From: Bogoriella caseilytica
Lineage (GTDB): Bacteria; Actinomycetota; Actinomycetes; Actinomycetales; Actinomycetaceae
NCBI RefSeq assembly: GCF_003752405.1
Contig: NZ_RKHK01000001.1
Location: forward strand, 1,364,001-1,428,000
DNA: 64,000 bases
Direction: 5' to 3'
Shown: positions 44,781 through 54,724 of the stretch, piece by piece
Layout of the letters: the number at the start of each line of letters is the position of its first letter
Position numbering within the stretch: position 1 is the stretch's first letter
Notes under the pieces: generated by a model
What the model saw: the letters and a program-made list of their open reading frames with translations, nothing else
Databases searched by the model: none
Told to the model about the DNA's origin: nothing
Made by a program: the position numbers and the translations under genes

Positions 44781-46106
44781 ATGAGCATTCAGCTGCGCTA
44801 CGCCGCGCGATCCGACGTCGGCCTGGTGCGCTCCACCAACCAGGACTCCGGCTATGCCAGCCCCCATCTGCTGGTGCTGGCCGACGGGATGGGCGGCCCA
44901 GCCGGCGGAGACATCGCCTCCTCCGTGGCGGTGGCACACCTCGCCGAGCTCGACGACGCCCACGGGCCCGATGACCTCCTCGACCTGCTCCGCGGCGGAG
45001 TCGAACGCGCCCATCAGGAGCTGATGTCGCGCTCGGCGGCCGACAGCAACCTCGAGGGCCTGGGCACCACCTGCATCGCGATCCTGCGCTCGGCCAACAA
45101 GCTCGCCATGGTGCACATCGGCGACTCCCGCGCCTACCGCCTGCGCAACAAGCAGCTCACCCAGGTCACGGAGGACCACACCTTCGTGCAGTTCCTGGTC
45201 TCCACCGGCAAGCTCTCCCGCGAAGAGGCCGAGCAGCATCCCCGTCGCAACGTCATCCTGCGCGCCCTGGGTGACGCCGAAGGCGATGTGGAGCTCGATG
45301 AGTCCGTGCGTGAGGCCGTGCCGGGAGACCGCTGGCTGCTCGCCTCGGACGGGCTCTTCGGTTTCGTGTCCGAGGAGACCATCGCCGAGACCCTGGCCAC
45401 GGAGGATCCGGGGGCTTGCGCCGACGAGCTCATCGAACTCTCCCTGCGCGCCGGCGCTCCGGACAACGTCACGGTCGTGGTCGCCGACATCATCGACGAC
45501 GAGGCCCCCGGCACCCCCGCACTCGACTCCACGCCCCAGATCGTCGGGGCGGCTGCCACCGACCGTCTGCGGGCCAGCCGCGGCTCCACCAGCGCCGCGG
45601 GCCGAGCCGCCGCCCTGGCCTCCGCGAGCGAGCCCACCGAGGAGGACGAGGAGCCCGACCCGGCGCCGTCCGCCGCCGCACGGTGGGTCCGCCGCTTCGT
45701 AGCCATGCTCTTGGTGATCGGCGTTCTCGCCCTGGGCGCCTGGGGAGGATGGACCTGGACCCAGACCCAGTACTTCGTCGCCGAGGATGAGGGCTCCGGG
45801 AACTACGTCGCAATCTTCCAAGGCATACCCCAGGAACTCGGCCCCGTGAGCCTGGCCAGCCAGCACGAGGTCAGTGACATCGAGATCGCCTCCCTCACCC
45901 CCGCTGCCCAGACCCGGCTGCAGACCCCGATCACCCGCGCCTCCCTCTCCGAGGCCGAAGCCGTGGTGGAGAACCTGCGCCGCTACGTCGTCGAGGACGA
46001 CACGCAGCAGGACGACGGTGACGCAGAGGAGGAGTCCTCCGGTGACACCGGGAGCGACGGGGAGGACGACGCCGACGGCGAAGCCGACGAGGAGCCGACG
46101 AGCTGA
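44781..46106 (+). CDS. pstP: PP2C-type Ser/Thr protein phosphatase PstP
   Basis: The protein has 441 residues. The PP2C catalytic domain (residues 1-240) carries metal-site motifs RSTNQDSGYA, VLADGMGGPAGG, GDSRAYRLRN and GAPDNVTVVVAD. One membrane helix lies near residues 305-328, and an extracellular domain ends in a strongly acidic tail. It removes phosphates placed by PknA/PknB. Its TGA overlaps the rodA ATG by one base. Only PP2C in the window and in the conserved cluster position. Confidence 0.96.
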   Translation: MSIQLRYAARSDVGLVRSTNQDSGYASPHLLVLADGMGGPAGGDIASSVAVAHLAELDDAHGPDDLLDLLRGGVERAHQELMSRSAADSNLEGLGTTCIAILRSANKLAMVHIGDSRAYRLRNKQLTQVTEDHTFVQFLVSTGKLSREEAEQHPRRNVILRALGDAEGDVELDESVREAVPGDRWLLASDGLFGFVSEETIAETLATEDPGACADELIELSLRAGAPDNVTVVVADIIDDEAPGTPALDSTPQIVGAAATDRLRASRGSTSAAGRAAALASASEPTEEDEEPDPAPSAAARWVRRFVAMLLVIGVLALGAWGGWTWTQTQYFVAEDEGSGNYVAIFQGIPQELGPVSLASQHEVSDIEIASLTPAAQTRLQTPITRASLSEAEAVVENLRRYVVEDDTQQDDGDAEEESSGDTGSDGEDDADGEADEEPTS

Positions 46107-47536
46107 TGGCGGTGGTCACCCAGGCACCCGCACGCACCGGGCGCGCCGCGGAGCTGGGACTGCTGTTCCTCGCCGTGGTGGTGGTCCTCCTCGCCCACGC
46201 GGAGTCGAGCCTGACCATCACCGGCGCCATGCCGGAGGACTTCGCGCTCCACGCAGCCGGCGCGGCCGGCGTGGCGCTCGTGGGCCACCTGGTGGTGCGG
46301 TGGCGAGCCCCGTACGCCGACCCGGTCATCCTGCCCGCCGCGCTCACGCTCAACGGCCTGGGCCTGGTGATGATCCAGCGGCTCAGCCTCTCGCACGGCG
46401 GAGGCGCCGATGCTCCCCTGCCCGCCCGGCAAGCGCTGTGGACCCTGGTGGCTTTGGTGGCCGTGGCCGCCGTGCTGTGGATCGTTCGCGACCACCGGAT
46501 CCTGCGGCGCTACACCTACACCGCCATGGTCGTGGGCGTCGGCCTGCTGCTGCTCCCGATGGTCCCCGGCCTGGGGGTTGAGGTCAACGGAGCGCGCGTG
46601 TGGATCCGCGCGGCCGGGATGTCCTTCCAACCGGGTGAGATCGCCAAGATCGTGCTGGCGATCTTCCTCGCCGGCTACCTCGTGACCAAACGGGACACCT
46701 TAACTCTGGCGGGCAAGAAGATCCTCGGGCTCCAATTCCCGCGAGCGCGCGACCTCGGCCCGATCCTGCTGGCCTGGGGTGCCTCCATCCTGGTGCTGGT
46801 CGGCCAGCGCGACCTCGGCGCCGCCCTGCTGTTCTTCGGCATGTTCGTCGCCATGCTGTACGTGGCCACCGAGCGCCTGAGTTGGATCCTCATCGGCATG
46901 CTGCTCTTCGTGGCCGGCGCCGTGGCCGCCGGGCGCCTCTTCACCCACGTGCGGGCGCGCTTCGACATGTGGCTCGACCCCTTCGACCCCGAGATCATGG
47001 ACCGCGCGGTCCATGGATCGTGGCAAACGGTCTCGGGCCTCTTCGGACTGGCCGGCGGAGGCCTGACCGGCGCGGGCTGGGGCGGCGGCTACCCCGCCAC
47101 CGTGCCGCTGGCACATTCGGACTTCATCGTCGCGGCCTTCGGCGAGGAACTCGGTCTGGTGGGGCTGCTCGCGATCCTCATGCTGTACCTGGTGCTCATC
47201 GAACGCGGACTGCGCGTGGCCATCGGCGTGCGGGACGACTTCGGCAAGCTCTTCGCCTCCGGCGTCTCGGCGGCCATGGCCTTCCAGGTCTTCGTCGTCG
47301 TCGGCGGGATCACCACCTTGATCCCGCTCACCGGCCTCACCGCCCCCTTCCTCGCCCAGGGTGGCTCCTCGCTGGTCTCCAGCTGGATCCTGGTGGCACT
47401 CCTCCTGCGGATCTCCGATTCCGCCCGGCGTCCCGCTCCGCGCGCGGAACCCATCATCGACGTCACCGGCGAACTGGAGCCGACCCCGAGCGCCGAGGGT
47501 GATGACGACCGACCCACCGAGGTGGTGCGCCCATGA
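46106..47536 (+). CDS. rodA: SEDS-family peptidoglycan glycosyltransferase (RodA/FtsW)
   Basis: The protein has 476 residues with about ten to twelve membrane helices. SEDS motifs are visible: GVEVNGARVWIRAAGMSFQPGE, KIVLAIFLAGYL, VGQRDLGAALLFF and the late ITTLIPLTGLTAPFLAQGGSS. SEDS proteins polymerise lipid II. Coupling with the class B PBP directly downstream (4-bp overlap) is the standard elongation or division pair. In this cluster the member is usually called RodA or FtsW-like. Confidence 0.95.
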   Translation: MAVVTQAPARTGRAAELGLLFLAVVVVLLAHAESSLTITGAMPEDFALHAAGAAGVALVGHLVVRWRAPYADPVILPAALTLNGLGLVMIQRLSLSHGGGADAPLPARQALWTLVALVAVAAVLWIVRDHRILRRYTYTAMVVGVGLLLLPMVPGLGVEVNGARVWIRAAGMSFQPGEIAKIVLAIFLAGYLVTKRDTLTLAGKKILGLQFPRARDLGPILLAWGASILVLVGQRDLGAALLFFGMFVAMLYVATERLSWILIGMLLFVAGAVAAGRLFTHVRARFDMWLDPFDPEIMDRAVHGSWQTVSGLFGLAGGGLTGAGWGGGYPATVPLAHSDFIVAAFGEELGLVGLLAILMLYLVLIERGLRVAIGVRDDFGKLFASGVSAAMAFQVFVVVGGITTLIPLTGLTAPFLAQGGSSLVSSWILVALLLRISDSARRPAPRAEPIIDVTGELEPTPSAEGDDDRPTEVVRP

Positions 47537-49068
47537 ACCCACCCGTGCGCCGCCTGGCCGTGGTCGTCATCGCCATGTTCCTCGCACTGATGCTCTCCAC
47601 CACCTGGGTGCAGTTCTTCCAGGCGGGCGAGCTCAACTCGCACCCGCGCAACGCTCGCACCATCTACCGCGAGTACGGCCGGGACCGGGGGCCGATCATC
47701 GTGGCCGGGGAGAACGTCGCCTACTCCACTCCCTCGGACGACGTCTACGGCTACCAGCGCGTCTACTCCGAGCCGGAGCTCTACGCGCATGCGACCGGCT
47801 ACTTCTCCACCGCGCACAACGCCATGACCGGCATCGAGCAAACCCACAATGCGGTACTCGGCGGCACCGCCGACTCGCTGTTGCTGCAGCGCATCCAGAA
47901 CCTGTTCACCGGCCAACAGCCCCAGGGCGGCGCCGTCGAGCTCACTCTCGATCCGGCAGCTCAGCGGGCCGCAGCCGAAGGCCTCGGCGACCGTCCGGGT
48001 GCCGTCGTGGCGATCGATCCCTCCACCGGCGCCATCCTGGCCATGTACTCCTCGCCCAGCTACGACCCGAACGGGATCGCGGCGCGCAGCGGCGCCGAGG
48101 CGAACGAGGCATACCAGCAAGCCATTGCCGCAGACAACGGAGTACCCCTGCGCAACCGCGCGATCGCCGGCGATCAGTACGCTCCGGGCTCCTCCTTCAA
48201 GATCATCACGGCAGCCGCCTACCTGGAGAACGCCGAGGAACTCGGCCTCGACTACACCGGCGAGGCGGAGAACGACGGCGACGAGGAGCACGGCGAAGAG
48301 AACGCCGAGGAGCTCGGCGCGCCCGGTCCGACCTCGATCGTGCCCGGACCCACCACGCTCGAGCTGCCGCTGACCGACCACGTCATCCGCAATCCCGGCC
48401 AGGACATCTGCGGTGACGGCTCGGGCCAGGTGGAGTTGATCGAGGCCTTCCGCTGGTCGTGCAACACCACCTTCGCTCAGATCGGCATGGACCTCGGAGA
48501 AGACCTGATGCGGGCGCAGGCGGAGGCCTTCGGCTTCGGCGAGCCGCTCTCGGTGCCCCTGTCGGTCACCCCCGCGCGGTTCCCGGAGGAACCGAACGCA
48601 CCACAGCTCGCCATGGCCTCCATCGGTCAGGGCGACATCATGGTCACGCCGATGCAGATGGCCATGGTGGCCTCCGCCGTCGCAAACGAGGGCTCGCTCA
48701 TGGAGCCCTACCTGGTGGCCAGTGAACTCACACCGGACCTCGATGAGGTGGCCTCGCACTCGCCGAGTGAGCGGAGTCAGCCGATCTCTGCGGAGACGGC
48801 GGCCTCGTTGCAGGAGATGATGCGCGCCGTCGTCGAGAGCGGCTCGGGCACGGCCGCCGCCATTCCCGGCGTCGAGGTCGGCGGCAAGACAGGTTCGGCG
48901 GAGCTCGGTGCGGGTGAGGCACCCCATGGCTGGTTCGCCGGCTTCGCCGAGGCCAACGGCCAGGAGGTCGCCGTCGCCGTCGTGGTCGAGCGCGGCGGCT
49001 TCGGCGCCGATGTCGCCGCCCCGATCGCGCGAAACGTCATGGACGCGGTGGTCGGAGGCGGATCATGA
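47533..49068 (+). CDS. pbpA: Class B penicillin-binding protein PbpA
   Basis: The protein has 511 residues with one N-terminal membrane anchor. The transpeptidase motifs are SSFK in APGSSFKIITAAAYL, SCN in WSCNTTFAQIG and KTG in VGGKTGSAELG. It crosslinks peptidoglycan made by the SEDS protein encoded just before it. An acidic insertion of about 20 residues (GEAENDGDEEHGEENAEELG) lies between SxxK and SxN. Overlaps of 4 bp exist at both ends. Confidence 0.96.
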   Translation: MNPPVRRLAVVVIAMFLALMLSTTWVQFFQAGELNSHPRNARTIYREYGRDRGPIIVAGENVAYSTPSDDVYGYQRVYSEPELYAHATGYFSTAHNAMTGIEQTHNAVLGGTADSLLLQRIQNLFTGQQPQGGAVELTLDPAAQRAAAEGLGDRPGAVVAIDPSTGAILAMYSSPSYDPNGIAARSGAEANEAYQQAIAADNGVPLRNRAIAGDQYAPGSSFKIITAAAYLENAEELGLDYTGEAENDGDEEHGEENAEELGAPGPTSIVPGPTTLELPLTDHVIRNPGQDICGDGSGQVELIEAFRWSCNTTFAQIGMDLGEDLMRAQAEAFGFGEPLSVPLSVTPARFPEEPNAPQLAMASIGQGDIMVTPMQMAMVASAVANEGSLMEPYLVASELTPDLDEVASHSPSERSQPISAETAASLQEMMRAVVESGSGTAAAIPGVEVGGKTGSAELGAGEAPHGWFAGFAEANGQEVAVAVVVERGGFGADVAAPIARNVMDAVVGGGS

Positions 49069-50297
49069 GCCTGCCGACCGCGGGGCCACGCCCGGGTGTG
49101 CTGCTGGGCTCGCGCTACGAGTTGCGTGAGCGGTTGGCGGTCGGCGGCATGGGTGAGGTCTGGAGCGCCCTGGACCGGCGCCTGGGCCGGACCGTGGCCG
49201 CCAAGGTGCTGCGTCCCGAGCTCGGTGGGGACGACGTGTTCCTCGCCCGCCTCCGGGCCGAGGCTCGCAACACCGCCGGACTGCAACACCGGAATCTCGC
49301 GGTGCTGCTCGACCACGGCGAAGGTGCCGGCCTGGGCTTTCTGGTCATGGAGCTGGTCCACGGGGAGACCCTCGCCGCGTGGCTCGACCGTGAGGGACCA
49401 ATGCCGCCGGCGCAGCTGGTCGCGGTTCTCGTCCAGGCCTGCCACGGCCTCCAGGCCGCGCACAACTCCGGCATCGTGCACCGGGACGTGAAGCCGGCCA
49501 ATCTCATGCTCGGCAGGGACGGCGAGGTCAAGCTCACCGACTTCGGCATCTCGCTGGCCGCGAACCAAGCCACGATGACCTCGGCCGGGATGGTCATGGG
49601 CACGGCCCACTACCTCGCTCCGGAACAGGCCACCGGGCAACCGGCGAGCCCGGCCGGCGACATCTACGCCCTCGGCGTGCTGGCCTTCGAGGCGCTCACC
49701 GGACGACGGCCCTATTCCGGCACCACCCAGGTGGAGGTGGCCACGGCACACATCCACGATCCGGTCCCGCCGCTCCCGGCGCAGGTCCCGCCCCCGCTCG
49801 CGGCGGTGGTGCGCCGCATGCTCGCCAAGGCTCCGGAGCAGCGACCCGCGAGCGCGCTGCGATGCGCCCAGGAGCTCGCCGCCGCCATGGAAGTCGAGGG
49901 GACGGCCGCTCCGGAACTCACCCCAGCGCCTTCCCCTCCCACGCCACCACCGCCCCCCGCGCCGCCACCGAGCGCCCCGCCTGCAGCCACTGCGACGCGC
50001 GCGCAGGCCCGAACTGCCGTTCCCCGCACGCCCGCGCGGCCCGAGGGCCGGGCAGCCTCCCGGGCTCCGCGGAGCTGGCGACTACCGAGTTGGCAGGAGA
50101 TCGCGGCCGATCGCATCTGGCTCCATACGATGGTGGTGGTGGTCATGATCGTGCTCGTTCTGGCCGCAACCCTGGCCGGAATCGCTACCCTGGGCCGTCA
50201 GGACGGCGTGACGACGCCGGACGCCGCTGTGGAGCCGCAGGCGGGCCCGGCAGTAGCCCCAGTACCATCCATGATCGTGAGGACTATCCGTGGCTGA
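49065..50297 (+). CDS. pknA: Serine/threonine protein kinase PknA
   Basis: The protein has 410 residues. The Hanks-type kinase domain spans about residues 17-285, with catalytic Lys47 (VAAKVL), HRDVKPAN (Asp141) and DFG (159-161). A proline/alanine-rich linker leads to one membrane helix near 345-370. There is no PASTA domain. It regulates growth and division together with PknB. Overlaps pbpA by 4 bp and pknB by 8 bp. Confidence 0.96.
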   Translation: MSLPTAGPRPGVLLGSRYELRERLAVGGMGEVWSALDRRLGRTVAAKVLRPELGGDDVFLARLRAEARNTAGLQHRNLAVLLDHGEGAGLGFLVMELVHGETLAAWLDREGPMPPAQLVAVLVQACHGLQAAHNSGIVHRDVKPANLMLGRDGEVKLTDFGISLAANQATMTSAGMVMGTAHYLAPEQATGQPASPAGDIYALGVLAFEALTGRRPYSGTTQVEVATAHIHDPVPPLPAQVPPPLAAVVRRMLAKAPEQRPASALRCAQELAAAMEVEGTAAPELTPAPSPPTPPPPPAPPPSAPPAATATRAQARTAVPRTPARPEGRAASRAPRSWRLPSWQEIAADRIWLHTMVVVVMIVLVLAATLAGIATLGRQDGVTTPDAAVEPQAGPAVAPVPSMIVRTIRG

Positions 50298-52356
50298 TGA
50301 GATCCCCCGCCTCCTCGGGGGCCGGTACGAGATCGGTGATCTCATCGGCCGAGGTGGCATGGCCGAGGTGCACATCGGTTACGACACCAGACTCTCGCGC
50401 ACCGTCGCGGTGAAGATCCTGCGTTCCGATCTCGCCCGGGACGCCACCTTCCAAGCCCGGTTCCGCCGCGAGGCGCAGTCCTCGGCGGCCCTGAACCACC
50501 CGGCCATCGTCGCCGTCTACGACACCGCCGAGGACGAGATCGCCGACTCCCGCGGGCAACTCGTCACTGTGCCGTACATCGTCATGGAGTACGTGGAGGG
50601 CCACACGGTCCGTTCCCTGCTCGCCTCGGGTGATCCGGTGCCGATCGAGGAGGCCGCCGAGATCGTCGTCGGCGTGCTCTCCGCCCTGGAGTACTCCCAC
50701 CGCGAGGGCATCGTCCACCGCGACGTGAAGCCCGGGAACATCATGATCACCCCCACCGGCCAGGTGAAGGTGATGGACTTCGGCATCGCCCGGGCCATGG
50801 CCGATTCGGCCGCCACCATGACGCAGACCAACGCCGTGGTGGGCACCGCCCAGTACCTCTCGCCTGAGCAGGCGCGTGGCGAGGTGGTCGATGCCCGCTC
50901 CGACCTGTACTCCACCGGTTGCCTGCTCTTCGAACTCCTCACCGGTCAGCCGCCGTTCCAGGGCGACTCCGCAGTGGCCGTAGCTTACCAGCACGTGCGG
51001 GAGATGCCCCGCACCCCGTCTGCGGTCACGCCCGATATCCCCGAGGCTCTGGATCGCGTCGTCCTCAAGGCGCTGGCCAAGGATCGCGAGGAGCGCTACT
51101 CCGATGCCGCAGCGATGCGCGCAGACCTGCGTGCTGCTGTGCGCGGCGATCGGGTCGAAGCACCGGCCACCGCCGTGTGGGCCGCCCCGCCTCCGCCGGG
51201 TTCGGGAGGTTCGCCCACCCAGGTAATGGCTGCCGGAGGCCCGCCGACCGCCACCATGGTCGGTGCCCCCGTGACTCCCGAGGAGGAGGACGAGAAGCGC
51301 TCCCGCTGGTGGGTGTGGCTGCTGCTCGTCATCGCGCTGCTCGCCATCGTGGGGGTGGTCTGGGCCCTCGTCATCGGCAATCAGGACGACCAGCCCGCGA
51401 TCGTCGAGGTGCCCTCCGTGGCCGGCCTGACTCAGGTGGAGGCCCGCCAGGCTCTCGAAGACCAGGGCCTGATCCTTGACAACGCCGGCACCGAAGCCTC
51501 CGAGGAGTACGAGGAGGGGCAGGCCACTCGCAGCGATCCCGAGGCCGGCGAGCAGGTCGAGGAAGGCAGCACCGTCGAGGTCTGGTTCTCCGGTGGCCCC
51601 GACGACGTCGAGATCCCGGACATCATCGGCTTGAGCGAACAGGCCGCCACTGCCGAACTGCAGGACGCCGGATTGGTCGTGGGCTCGCGAACCTTCGAGA
51701 TCGCTCCGGAAGAGGACTCCGTGGGCTCCGTGCTGGACACCGACCCTGCGGTGGGACAGCCCGTCGCTCCGGGCACCGCCGTCAACCTGGTGCTGGTCTC
51801 GGAGTACGTGCAGGTTCCCGATCTGTCCGGCATGACCCAGGACGAGGCCGCATCGACGCTGGAGGACAACCAACTGCGCTGGCGACCGGAGCAGCGCGAG
51901 GACGGCGATGCCGATCCCGGCACCGTGGTGGACCAGTCCGAAGCGGCCGGGAGCGAGGTTTCGCGCAATACGCAGGTGACCATCTACATCGCCACCGAGC
52001 CGGAACCTGAGCTCACGAGGGTGCCGGACCTCAGTGGGATGGACGGCGATGAGGCACGTGCTGCCATCGAGTCCGCCGGCTTGGTCGTCGGTATCTCGAA
52101 CACCGAGTACAACGACGACATTGCCGAGGGCATCATCATCCGCTGGCAGCCCTCCTCGAACTCCGAGGTCGAGGAAGGCACTGCGGTGGATGTGTGGTTC
52201 TCGGACGGACCGGAGCCCGAGCCGGAGCCCACGGACGAGCCGACCGAGGATCCCACGGATGACCCGCCCGGCGATGCCTCGGGGAACCCCGGGAACAATG
52301 GCGGCTCGGGAGAGCCTGGGCGATCCGGAGAGGCACCCGGGCGCCCCGGCAACTGA
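50290..52356 (+). CDS. pknB: Serine/threonine protein kinase PknB with four PASTA domains
   Basis: The protein has 688 residues from a GTG start. The kinase domain (13-280) has Lys42, HRDVKPGN (Asp145) and DFG (163-165). The activation loop has TMTQTNAVVGTAQYLSPEQ with the dimer-type threonines. One membrane helix (340-362) is followed by four PASTA repeats (about 372-640) that sense muropeptides or lipid II. The tail is a Pro/Gly/Glu-rich stalk. It overlaps pknA by 8 bp. Central regulator of cell-wall growth in actinobacteria. Confidence 0.97.
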   Translation: MADEIPRLLGGRYEIGDLIGRGGMAEVHIGYDTRLSRTVAVKILRSDLARDATFQARFRREAQSSAALNHPAIVAVYDTAEDEIADSRGQLVTVPYIVMEYVEGHTVRSLLASGDPVPIEEAAEIVVGVLSALEYSHREGIVHRDVKPGNIMITPTGQVKVMDFGIARAMADSAATMTQTNAVVGTAQYLSPEQARGEVVDARSDLYSTGCLLFELLTGQPPFQGDSAVAVAYQHVREMPRTPSAVTPDIPEALDRVVLKALAKDREERYSDAAAMRADLRAAVRGDRVEAPATAVWAAPPPPGSGGSPTQVMAAGGPPTATMVGAPVTPEEEDEKRSRWWVWLLLVIALLAIVGVVWALVIGNQDDQPAIVEVPSVAGLTQVEARQALEDQGLILDNAGTEASEEYEEGQATRSDPEAGEQVEEGSTVEVWFSGGPDDVEIPDIIGLSEQAATAELQDAGLVVGSRTFEIAPEEDSVGSVLDTDPAVGQPVAPGTAVNLVLVSEYVQVPDLSGMTQDEAASTLEDNQLRWRPEQREDGDADPGTVVDQSEAAGSEVSRNTQVTIYIATEPEPELTRVPDLSGMDGDEARAAIESAGLVVGISNTEYNDDIAEGIIIRWQPSSNSEVEEGTAVDVWFSDGPEPEPEPTDEPTEDPTDDPPGDASGNPGNNGGSGEPGRSGEAPGRPGN

Positions 52357-52378
52357 GGCTCGATGCGAGAATGGAGCC

Positions 52379-53008
52379 ATGAGCAGCCGCATCCTGGTCG
52401 TCGACAACTATGACTCCTTCGTCTACACGATCGTCGGCTACCTCCAGCAGCTCGGCGCGGACACCACCGTGGTGCGTAATGACGACGTCCCGCCAGCGTC
52501 GGAGTTCGACGCATACGACGGGATCCTCGTCTCCCCCGGTCCCGGCGCACCGAAAGAAGCCGGTGCCACCCTCGAGGTGATCGAGGCCTGCGCCGAGCGC
52601 GGCACCCCGATGTTGGGTGTGTGCCTGGGGCATCAGGCCCTCGGAGAGGTCTTCGGCGGCGTCGTCACGCATGCTTCCGAGCTCATGCACGGCAAGACCT
52701 CCGCAGTCATCCATGAGGGTGCCGGCGTGTTCACGGGGCTGCCGACTCCCTTCACTGCCACGCGCTACCACTCGCTGGCCGTGGTCCGCGAGACCGTCTC
52801 CGAGGAGCTCACCATCACCGCCGAGACGGCACACGGCATCGTGATGGGCCTGGAGCATCGGAATCTGCCCCTGCACGGGGTCCAGTTCCACCCCGAAGCG
52901 GTGCTCACCGAAGGAGGGCACCTGCTCCTGGCGAACTGGCTGGCCGTCACCGGTGATGCCGAGGCGGTCTCCCGAGCCCAGGGCCTGGCCCCCCTGGTGC
53001 GCCAGTAG
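52379..53008 (+). CDS. Glutamine amidotransferase (anthranilate/aminodeoxychorismate synthase component II)
   Basis: The protein has 209 residues, class I glutamine amidotransferase fold with nucleophile Cys82 in GVCLGHQ and the His171/Glu173 pair in FHPEAV. It supplies ammonia to a chorismate-using partner (TrpE or PabB), which is not in this window. The gene commonly follows pknB in actinobacteria and is often annotated trpG or pabA; which pathway it serves is not decided here. Confidence 0.93.
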   Translation: MSSRILVVDNYDSFVYTIVGYLQQLGADTTVVRNDDVPPASEFDAYDGILVSPGPGAPKEAGATLEVIEACAERGTPMLGVCLGHQALGEVFGGVVTHASELMHGKTSAVIHEGAGVFTGLPTPFTATRYHSLAVVRETVSEELTITAETAHGIVMGLEHRNLPLHGVQFHPEAVLTEGGHLLLANWLAVTGDAEAVSRAQGLAPLVRQ

Positions 53009-53167
53009 CGGTCATCCGGGGGGCTGCGGCGGTCGTTCTGCGCTCAGATGCAGGTGATCGTCACGATTTCCGCCCCGGCCCGGCTACGCTGTGTTCGCCC
53101 GAACTCGCCGCCCCGCCGCGGCTTCCCGAACGACGACGGCCACGTGGGCCCGATGAGGAGTAACCCG

Positions 53168-53482
53168 ATGACGACGCCGGACGACACGCCCAGCAAGAAG
53201 TCCGACGACGCCAGCAAGGAAGAGATCCGGGCCAAGGCCCGAGCTCGCCGCGACGACCGCGAGCAGCGCCTGCAGCGCAAGCAGGACACCGCCGAGCCGG
53301 AGAGCAGCCCGCACTGGTGGGCGCCGACCATGGTCACCCTCATGGTGATCGGCCTGGTCTCGCTGGTCTCGACCTACCTGTTCAGCGGGAACGCCCCGGT
53401 GCCCGGCCTGGGCAACTGGAACCTGGTGATCGGATTCGGCATCGCGATCAGCGGCTTCCTCATGACGATGAAGTGGCGTTGA
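53168..53482 (+). CDS. crgA: Cell division protein CrgA
   Basis: The protein has 104 residues. A charged N-terminal half is followed by two membrane helices (WWAPTMVTLMVIGLVSLVSTYLF and LVIGFGIAISGFLMTMKW) joined by a short loop with NAPVPGLGNWN. CrgA interacts with FtsZ, FtsI and FtsQ in actinobacteria. The ATG at 53168 has GAGGAG 7 bp upstream; an ATG 15 bp earlier is less likely. Position after the pkn cluster fits. Confidence 0.93.
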   Translation: MTTPDDTPSKKSDDASKEEIRAKARARRDDREQRLQRKQDTAEPESSPHWWAPTMVTLMVIGLVSLVSTYLFSGNAPVPGLGNWNLVIGFGIAISGFLMTMKWR

Positions 53483-53630
53483 CCGCGCCCGGATCGTCCG
53501 GACTTACACGGGTGTAGTTCTCCCCAGACTTGTCCCCAGCTGGGGATAGCCAGGTCCTCACGAGGCAGTTATCCACAACTGTGTGCACACTCGTGGAAAG
53601 TCACAGCCATGTCACCCCGGGGCGAGCCGC

Positions 53631-54518
53631 TCACACGAGCGAGTAGCGGAGCACCGTGATGGCGACCAGTGCCACCGTCATGATCACGGTGGCTGGCACG
53701 GCCAGGGAGGTGCGGGAGGGTTGCGGCACCCCACGCCGGTGTGGCCGGTGGGTGTAGGCCAGCGCCAGGATCGCGCCGACCAGCAGCCCGCCGACGTGGG
53801 CCTGCCAGGAGATCATCGGCACGAGGAAGCCGTAGGCCAGGTTGATCCCGAGCAGCACCAGCACGCCGGTGGTGTCGGCGCCGATTCGCCGGAGCACCAC
53901 GAAGTAGGCACCGAAGAGGCCGAAGACCGCGCCGGAGGCACCCACCACGGGCCAGGACCAGGAGTAGGGATCGGCCGCGTCGGCGAACACGAGCACGGCG
54001 ACGGAGCCGCCGAGGGCCGCGAGCAGATACAGCGCGATGTAGCGCCAGCCCTTCAGTGCCGGCTCCAGGGCGGAGCCCAGGAGGAACAGGGCGAACATAT
54101 TCATCAACAGGTGGGGCCAGCCGCTGTGGAGAAAGGCCGCAGTCAGGAACAACCAGGGTTCGGATTCCCCGAGGGACGGCCGGTAGGCGAAGGTCGAGTT
54201 CAGGTATCCACCGAGCGCGCCGTTCATCACGAAGACCGCCACGCAGATCCCGATGAGTGTGAACGTGATCACAGGTCGACCGGCCTGGCGGGCTGCCTGC
54301 CGCACCCGCGGGGCCGCCGCCTGAGCCTGCGCGACGCAGTCCGCGCACTGAATCCCGACCGGCGCGGGCCGCTGGCACTCCTGACAGGTTGGCCGCTCAC
54401 AGCGCTGGCAGCGCACGAAGGCCATGCGGTCAGGATGGCGCGGGCACAGCGGAACCTGCGGCTGGCCGGCAGGCTGCGGGGCGCCACCGTAACCGCCCCG
54501 GCCGTAGTCATCAGTCAT
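53631..54518 (-). CDS. Rhomboid-family intramembrane serine protease with N-terminal zinc finger
   Basis: The protein has about 295 residues. A B-box-like zinc finger (CPRHPDRMAFVRCQRCERPTC and CADC, residues 25-65) precedes six to seven membrane helices. Catalytic serine is in GASGAVFGLFG and the His in AHVGGLLVGA. It cleaves membrane proteins within the bilayer. It is convergent with crgA, its usual neighbour. The start is either 54518 or 54530; ribosome-binding sites are weak at both. Confidence 0.93.
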   Translation of the reverse strand: MTDDYGRGGYGGAPQPAGQPQVPLCPRHPDRMAFVRCQRCERPTCQECQRPAPVGIQCADCVAQAQAAAPRVRQAARQAGRPVITFTLIGICVAVFVMNGALGGYLNSTFAYRPSLGESEPWLFLTAAFLHSGWPHLLMNMFALFLLGSALEPALKGWRYIALYLLAALGGSVAVLVFADAADPYSWSWPVVGASGAVFGLFGAYFVVLRRIGADTTGVLVLLGINLAYGFLVPMISWQAHVGGLLVGAILALAYTHRPHRRGVPQPSRTSLAVPATVIMTVALVAITVLRYSLV

Positions 54519-54724
54519 CTTTGTGATCATTCCATGATCTCCGCTGGCCAGCCGTGCCCCCGACCACCTTTTCGGACGACGCCCCGGGCGGCAGAGAGTC
54601 CACATGCCGCCACTTCCGGCACGTGGCAGAGCGCGATGGCGAGAAAGAGTGCAAGATGGGTGTATCAGCACTGGCGGAACCACGTCGGTGGCAGCCCGAC
54701 CCCATGACGAAACAGGGAGTGCAG

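Noticed and set aside
43578-53482. Phage or plasmid origin for the kinase cluster
   Set aside because: The order fhaA-fhaB-pstP-rodA-pbpA-pknA-pknB is a conserved actinobacterial core block.
53569-53577. Consensus DnaA box TTATCCACA between crgA and the rhomboid gene
   Set aside because: A single site without further boxes, AT-rich element or dnaA/dnaN genes is not evidence for an origin.
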